The position numbers and the translations under genes are program-made. This document shows positions 60,325-64,000 of a stretch of DNA of 64,000 bases, one piece after another (position 1 is the stretch's first letter; the number at the start of each line of letters is the position of its first letter). The stretch lies in assembly GCA_017794945.1 (NCBI GenBank), contig CP051239.1, positions 1,912,692 to 1,976,691 on the forward strand, read 5' to 3'. Source of the stretch: Alcanivorax sp. (GTDB taxonomy: Bacteria > Pseudomonadota > Gammaproteobacteria > Pseudomonadales > Alcanivoracaceae). The notes below the pieces were generated by a model. That model ran no database searches and was not told the DNA's origin. It saw only the letters and a list, made by a program, of their open reading frames with translations.

Positions 60325-62145
60325 ATGCGTGCCGCCCTGCTGTGCGTCCTGGTATTGTTTTGCACCACCGTCGCCCAGGCCCGGGACCTGGAGCAGCTTG
60401 CACAACAGCCACGCTGGCGGGCGCTTTTGCATATCAACCCCGGTGCCACCCTGCGCGACCGCCAGCGCAGCTATGTGGACGACGCGGATTTTTTCCTGGC
60501 CCCGGACGGCGCCGCCAATCCGGCCTCGGAGCTGGCCGCCACGGTCGAGGCGCTGGAGCAGGAAGGCGCCGCGGCTCGCTGCCGCTTTCCCGCCCGTTAT
60601 CGTTTCGTCGCCGAAGCACTCGGTTGGCGGCAAACGGAGCCGTTCGCCCATTGCGCGGAGTATCAGGAGTGGCGCCGCGCGGTACACGCCAAGCGGGCGG
60701 TTCTGGTTTTCCCCGCGTCCTATTTGAACAGTCCCTCCTCCATGTTCGGTCACACCCTGCTTCGACTGGACCAGGGCGATGACGACGGCGCCGTGTGGCT
60801 GTCCTGGGCGATCAACTTCGGCGCCGTGACCACCGAGCAGGATAATTCACTGTTCTATATTTACCGGGGGCTGGCGGGCGGCTATCCGGGCCGCTTCAAC
60901 CTGGTGCCCTATGTTCAGAAGATCCAGCAGTACTCGAACATGGAGAGCCGGGATATCTGGGAGTACACCCTGAAGCTCGACCAGAGTCAGATTGATTGGA
61001 TGATCGACCACCTCTGGGAGCTGAGGGATATTAATTTCGACTACTACTTTTTTGATGAAAACTGCTCTTTCCGTCTGCTCGAGCTGATTCAGGTGGCGCG
61101 TCCGAATGGCGGGCTGCTGGATGAGCTGCGTTTCGCCGAGCTGCCGGTGAATACGGTGCGCGCGCTGGATCAGCGCGGTCTGGTGACCGAACGCCACTAC
61201 CGGCCTTCCAAGGAGGTGGAGCTGGCCGCCCTGAGCGACCGGCTCGACGCCCAGGAGCAGGCGCTGGCGCGGCGCCTGGCGGCGGATCCCGCGGTGGCGG
61301 AAAGTGACGCCTTTCAATCGCGGCCGCCCCGGAGGCAGGCGATGATGGCGCGTACCGCCTACAGCTACGTGCGTTTCGTTAACCGCAAGGCGGCACGCAC
61401 CGAAGACATCGCCGGCCGTTCGTTCGCGCTGCTCACGCTGGTCAACCGGCTGCCGTCGGTGGAAGACCCGGAACTACCGGATAAGGCGCCACCGGAAGCC
61501 GGCCACGGGTCGCAGATGCTGGCCGCGTCCGGCGGCCAGCGGGGCAGTGACGACTTCGGTGAAGTCAGCTACCGGCTTACCTATCACGATCTTTTGGACA
61601 ACCGCCGTGGTTTTCTGGACGGCGCCCAGATTCAGGGGCTGGGTATCACCCTGCGCAGCACCGAATCCGGCGCGGCCCGGCTTGAGGAGCTGGATTTGGT
61701 GAGCATTCGCTCGCTGTCGCCGCGTGGTCGTTTCTCCAAGCCGCTGAGCTGGTATGTGGAAGGCGGCCTGGAGCGGGCCTGGGCAGGACGGCGCCGGCTG
61801 ACCCGTTATGTACAGGGCGGGGCCGGCGGCAGCTGGCGACGCGGACCCTTGCAACCCTATCTGCTGGCCAGTGTCCGGGCGGAGAACAACAGTGATTTCG
61901 GTCCCCTGATCACGCCGGGTGGCGGCGCCGAAGCCGGCATGCTGTATCATGCCGGTCGCTGGCAGTGGCAGGTCAGCAGTGCCGGCCACTATTTCAGTAA
62001 TGACGTGTACCGCCACCGCTCCACTTTGGCGGTACAGTATGCCGTGGCCCGTGAGCACGGCCTGCGCGCCTCACTGGAGCGCGAGGGTTGGCGCGGCGAC
62101 GGCGAAACCGAATTCAAAGTACAGTGGCGATGGTATTTCGACTGA
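60325..62145 (+). CDS. DUF4105 (Lnb N-terminal) domain envelope protein
   Basis: The 606-residue product has a signal peptide (about 1-19, ending AQA), a domain about 20-110, then DUF4105 (about 115-290) with VLVFPASYLNSPSSMFGHTLLRLDQGDDD, FGAVTTEQDNSLFYIYRGLAGGYPGRFNLVPYVQKIQQYSNMESRDIWEYTL and YYFFDENCSFRLLELI. The H, C and R residues of these motifs match an NlpC/P60-like active site. The C-terminal third (about 380-606) is beta-rich with alternating pattern and ends in WRWYFD, like an outer-membrane barrel; it may be a barrel-anchored peptidase or amidase. Confidence 0.88.
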   Translation: MRAALLCVLVLFCTTVAQARDLEQLAQQPRWRALLHINPGATLRDRQRSYVDDADFFLAPDGAANPASELAATVEALEQEGAAARCRFPARYRFVAEALGWRQTEPFAHCAEYQEWRRAVHAKRAVLVFPASYLNSPSSMFGHTLLRLDQGDDDGAVWLSWAINFGAVTTEQDNSLFYIYRGLAGGYPGRFNLVPYVQKIQQYSNMESRDIWEYTLKLDQSQIDWMIDHLWELRDINFDYYFFDENCSFRLLELIQVARPNGGLLDELRFAELPVNTVRALDQRGLVTERHYRPSKEVELAALSDRLDAQEQALARRLAADPAVAESDAFQSRPPRRQAMMARTAYSYVRFVNRKAARTEDIAGRSFALLTLVNRLPSVEDPELPDKAPPEAGHGSQMLAASGGQRGSDDFGEVSYRLTYHDLLDNRRGFLDGAQIQGLGITLRSTESGAARLEELDLVSIRSLSPRGRFSKPLSWYVEGGLERAWAGRRRLTRYVQGGAGGSWRRGPLQPYLLASVRAENNSDFGPLITPGGGAEAGMLYHAGRWQWQVSSAGHYFSNDVYRHRSTLAVQYAVAREHGLRASLEREGWRGDGETEFKVQWRWYFD

Positions 62146-63080
62146 TTGCGGCCGTTTGTCTGGCCTTGCTTCTCCAGGGTTGCAGCAGCCTGTTCTTCTA
62201 CCCCATGGAGCCCTGGGTCCAGAACCCGGCCCGCCAAGGGCTCGACTATGAAGACGTGGTGCTGATACACCCCGACGGTCTGCGTATCCATGGCTGGTGG
62301 CTGCCCGCCCGGGGTACCGCCCGGGGTACTGTTTACTTCCTGCACGGCAATGCCCAGAACATCAGTACCCATCTGATGAACGTGCACTGGCTGCCGGAGC
62401 GCGGGTATAACGTTTTCCTGCTCGACTACCGGGGTTATGGCCTTTCCGAGGGCAACCCGGATCTCGAGGGCGCCCAGGCCGATATCCAGCTGGGCCTGGA
62501 CTGGCTGGCGCAATCGCGCCGCCTGGACGGGGCGCCGCTGGTGCTGTTCGGGCAAAGCCTGGGCGGCGCCATGGCCACCGGGGTGCTGGCCCGTGAACGT
62601 AACGACGGCTTTGTCGATTGCGTGATGCTGGAGGCGCCGTTCGCCAGCTACCGCGACGTGGCCTCGGACGTGATGGCGCGCAGTTGGCTGCTCTGGCCAC
62701 TGCGCTGGATGGTGCTGCCCACCTTGCCGGCCCGCGCCAACGACCCCGAGCGCCAGGTGGCGGAGCTGGCGCCCCGGCCTTTGTTGATCCTGCACAGCAA
62801 GGAGGATCCGGTGGTGCCTTACCAGCAGGGTCGCCGCCTCTACGCGGCGGCCCGGCCCCCCAAGACGTTTCAGCCCCTGAAGGGCGGGCATACCCAGAGC
62901 GTTCGTGATCCGGCGGTCCGTGATCGGCTGGTGGCGTTCATGCAGAATAACGAATGCGCGGCGCGTCCCGCGGCGCCGGCGCCGGCTTCCGCCCCGGCCG
63001 AGCCGGAGCAGGCGCCGGCCCCGGTCTCGGAGCCCGGTGTCGAGGCCCGGGCCACGCCGGCGTCGGGCTACCGGTTCTGA
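62130..63080 (+). CDS. Alpha/beta hydrolase lipoprotein
   Basis: The 316-residue product has a signal and lipobox LQGC (Cys18), then YEDVVLIHPDGLRIHGWWLPARG, VYFLHGNAQNISTHLMNV (oxyanion HGN), LDYRGYGLSEGNPDLEGAQAD and the nucleophile elbow FGQSLGG; Asp in HSKEDPVVPYQQG and His in GGHTQS complete the triad. A Pro/Ala-rich tail (about 290-316) follows. This is the BEM46/YfhR-like group. The ATG at 62130 overlaps the DUF4105 gene by 16 bases. It is convergent with tatC, overlapping its stop by 13 bases. Confidence 0.9.
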   Translation: MVFRLIAAVCLALLLQGCSSLFFYPMEPWVQNPARQGLDYEDVVLIHPDGLRIHGWWLPARGTARGTVYFLHGNAQNISTHLMNVHWLPERGYNVFLLDYRGYGLSEGNPDLEGAQADIQLGLDWLAQSRRLDGAPLVLFGQSLGGAMATGVLARERNDGFVDCVMLEAPFASYRDVASDVMARSWLLWPLRWMVLPTLPARANDPERQVAELAPRPLLILHSKEDPVVPYQQGRRLYAAARPPKTFQPLKGGHTQSVRDPAVRDRLVAFMQNNECAARPAAPAPASAPAEPEQAPAPVSEPGVEARATPASGYRF

Positions 63081-63850
63081 GGGGTGTCCTGTTCCCGGTC
63101 CAGTTGCTGGCGGCGCACCATGCGCCCGAACACCAGGCCGATCTCGAACAGCAGCCACATGGGCACCGCCAGCAGGGTCTGGCTAATGATGTCCGGTGGC
63201 GTCAGCATCATGCCGATCACGAAGCACGCCACCACCACATAGGCCCGTGAGGCGGCCAGCTTTTCCACCGTGGTGATGCCGGTGGCCACCATCAGCACGA
63301 TGGCGATGGGCAGCTCGAAGGCGACACCGAAGGCGAGGAACAGCGCCAGCACGAAATCCAGATAGCTGCTGATGTCCGTGGTCACCGCCACGCCTTCCGG
63401 GGCGATGGTGGTGAAGAACTGGAACATCAGCGGGAAGACCACGAAGTAGGCGAAGGCCGCGCCGCCGTAGAACAGCAGCACACTGCTGGCCAGCAGCGGC
63501 ACTGCCAACTTTTTCTCGTGGCGGTACAGGCCCGGCGCCACGAAGGCCCAGGCCTGGTGCAGAATAAACGGCATCGCCACGAAGATGCTCAGGTAGAGCG
63601 TCAACTTGAACGGCGCCAGGAACGGCGACGCCACGCCGGTGGCGATCATGTTGGTGCCTTCCGGCATGGCGTCCATCAGCGGGCGCGCCACCAGGGTGTA
63701 GAGATCGCGGGAAAAGTAGAACAACCCGAGGAAGATCACCAGCACCACCACCAGGGTTTTCAGCAGGCGGTTGCGCAGTTCGAGCAGATGGCTGACCAGG
63801 GTTTGCGGGGTGTCATCGGGGCGTTGGTCGTCGCGGCGCTCTTCACTCAT
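63068..63850 (-). CDS. tatC: Sec-independent translocase subunit TatC
   Basis: The 260-residue six-helix receptor of the Tat export pathway binds twin-arginine signals. SHLLELRNRLLKT (cytosolic N-terminus), MPEGTNMIATGVASPFLAPFKLTLYLSIFVAMPFILHQAWAFVAPGLYRHEKK and the FGVAFELPIAIVLM helix are conserved, with the family Glu in the second transmembrane region. It overlaps the tatB stop by 8 bases. Confidence 0.98.
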   Translation of the reverse strand: MSEERRDDQRPDDTPQTLVSHLLELRNRLLKTLVVVLVIFLGLFYFSRDLYTLVARPLMDAMPEGTNMIATGVASPFLAPFKLTLYLSIFVAMPFILHQAWAFVAPGLYRHEKKLAVPLLASSVLLFYGGAAFAYFVVFPLMFQFFTTIAPEGVAVTTDISSYLDFVLALFLAFGVAFELPIAIVLMVATGITTVEKLAASRAYVVVACFVIGMMLTPPDIISQTLLAVPMWLLFEIGLVFGRMVRRQQLDREQDTPQNR

Positions 63851-64000
63851 TCGGTTTCTTCTCGGCCTCCGGCGTCTGGCCGTTGTCCTGGTTGTCGGGC
63901 TGGTCGAGGGTTTCCGGGCGGCGCCGCGCGCGGGCCACTTCGTCCGGTGACAGCAGGCTGTCGCGGGCCTCGCGGATGCTGTCCTCGTCCAGGCCCATTT
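63843..64000 (-). CDS. tatB: TatB, C-terminal part (partial)
   Basis: The last 51 codons and stop of tatB run off the right edge. The readable tail MGLDEDSIREARDSLLSPDEVARARRRPETLDQPDNQDNGQ is the flexible, acidic, helix-breaking C-terminus usual for TatB. The overlap with tatC confirms a tat operon. The N-terminal membrane helix lies outside the window. Confidence 0.85.
   Translation of the reverse strand, partial: MGLDEDSIREARDSLLSPDEVARARRRPETLDQPDNQDNGQTPEAEKKPNE

Overview
The window is 64 kb of a high-GC gammaproteobacterial chromosome. Gene content and order (pdxH, mutY-yggX-tRNA-Phe, hisBHAF, rhodanese-grxC-secB, glnA-glnL-glnG, dtd, tatBC) fit a marine member of the Oceanospirillales/Alcanivorax-like lineage. 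That placement is inferred from gene order and protein resemblance only; the window holds no rRNA to test it. No phage, CRISPR array or transposase gene was seen.

Layout. (1) 1-815: a palindromic repeat, then pdxH. (2) About 0.96-4.69 kb: a low-GC block that I read as an integron cassette array without an integrase (a CALIN). Six attC-like sites, all in one orientation, lie directly downstream of small ORFs of unknown function; two of these encode HEPN-like proteins (a DUF4145 protein and a protein with an Rx4H motif). (3) 4.7-5.2 kb: a SymE-like toxin gene on the minus strand, with an unusually structured leader region. (4) 5.2-10.5 kb: accessory genes (two lipoproteins, a membrane protein, an AAA ATPase, GFA, DinB, two NTF2-like proteins, an HxlR regulator, a methyltransferase and an MmcQ/YjbR protein). 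(5) 10.5-22.5 kb: one long minus-strand urea operon, atzF-uca-gntR-urtABCDE, preceded by a well-matching sigma-54 promoter and an operator-like palindrome. (6) 22.8-29.3 kb: a second branched-chain-type ABC transporter operon containing an acyl-CoA synthetase and a lipoprotein substrate-binding protein. (7) 29.3-47.5 kb: housekeeping genes: tRNA-Phe, yggX, mutY, asmA, an orphan 7TM histidine kinase, hisBHAF, yaiI, arfB, a bile-acid-type symporter, ctpA, envC, rhodanese-grxC-secB, trmL, a DUF2007 gene and typA. (8) 47.9-51.9 kb: a 7TM inactive-transglutaminase protein paired with an ATP-grasp ligase, then a PP-loop ATPase paired with TusA. (9) 51.8-57.1 kb: the nitrogen regulon core, glnA with two NtrC sites and a sigma-54 promoter, a DUF4124 gene, and glnL-glnG with its own NtrC site. 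(10) 57.2-64 kb: lipoproteins, pip, dtd, DUF3015, DUF4105, an alpha/beta hydrolase, and tatC with the end of tatB.

How the parts work together. The strongest theme is nitrogen. Urea is imported by UrtABCDE, carboxylated to allophanate by urea carboxylase and hydrolysed to ammonia by allophanate hydrolase; the ammonia is assimilated by GlnA. The urea operon and glnA both have sigma-54 promoters, and NtrB/NtrC are encoded in the same window, so NtrC control of urea use is a testable inference.

The best candidate for something undescribed is the integrase-less cassette array with its unknown cargo, followed by the SymE-like gene with its structured leader.
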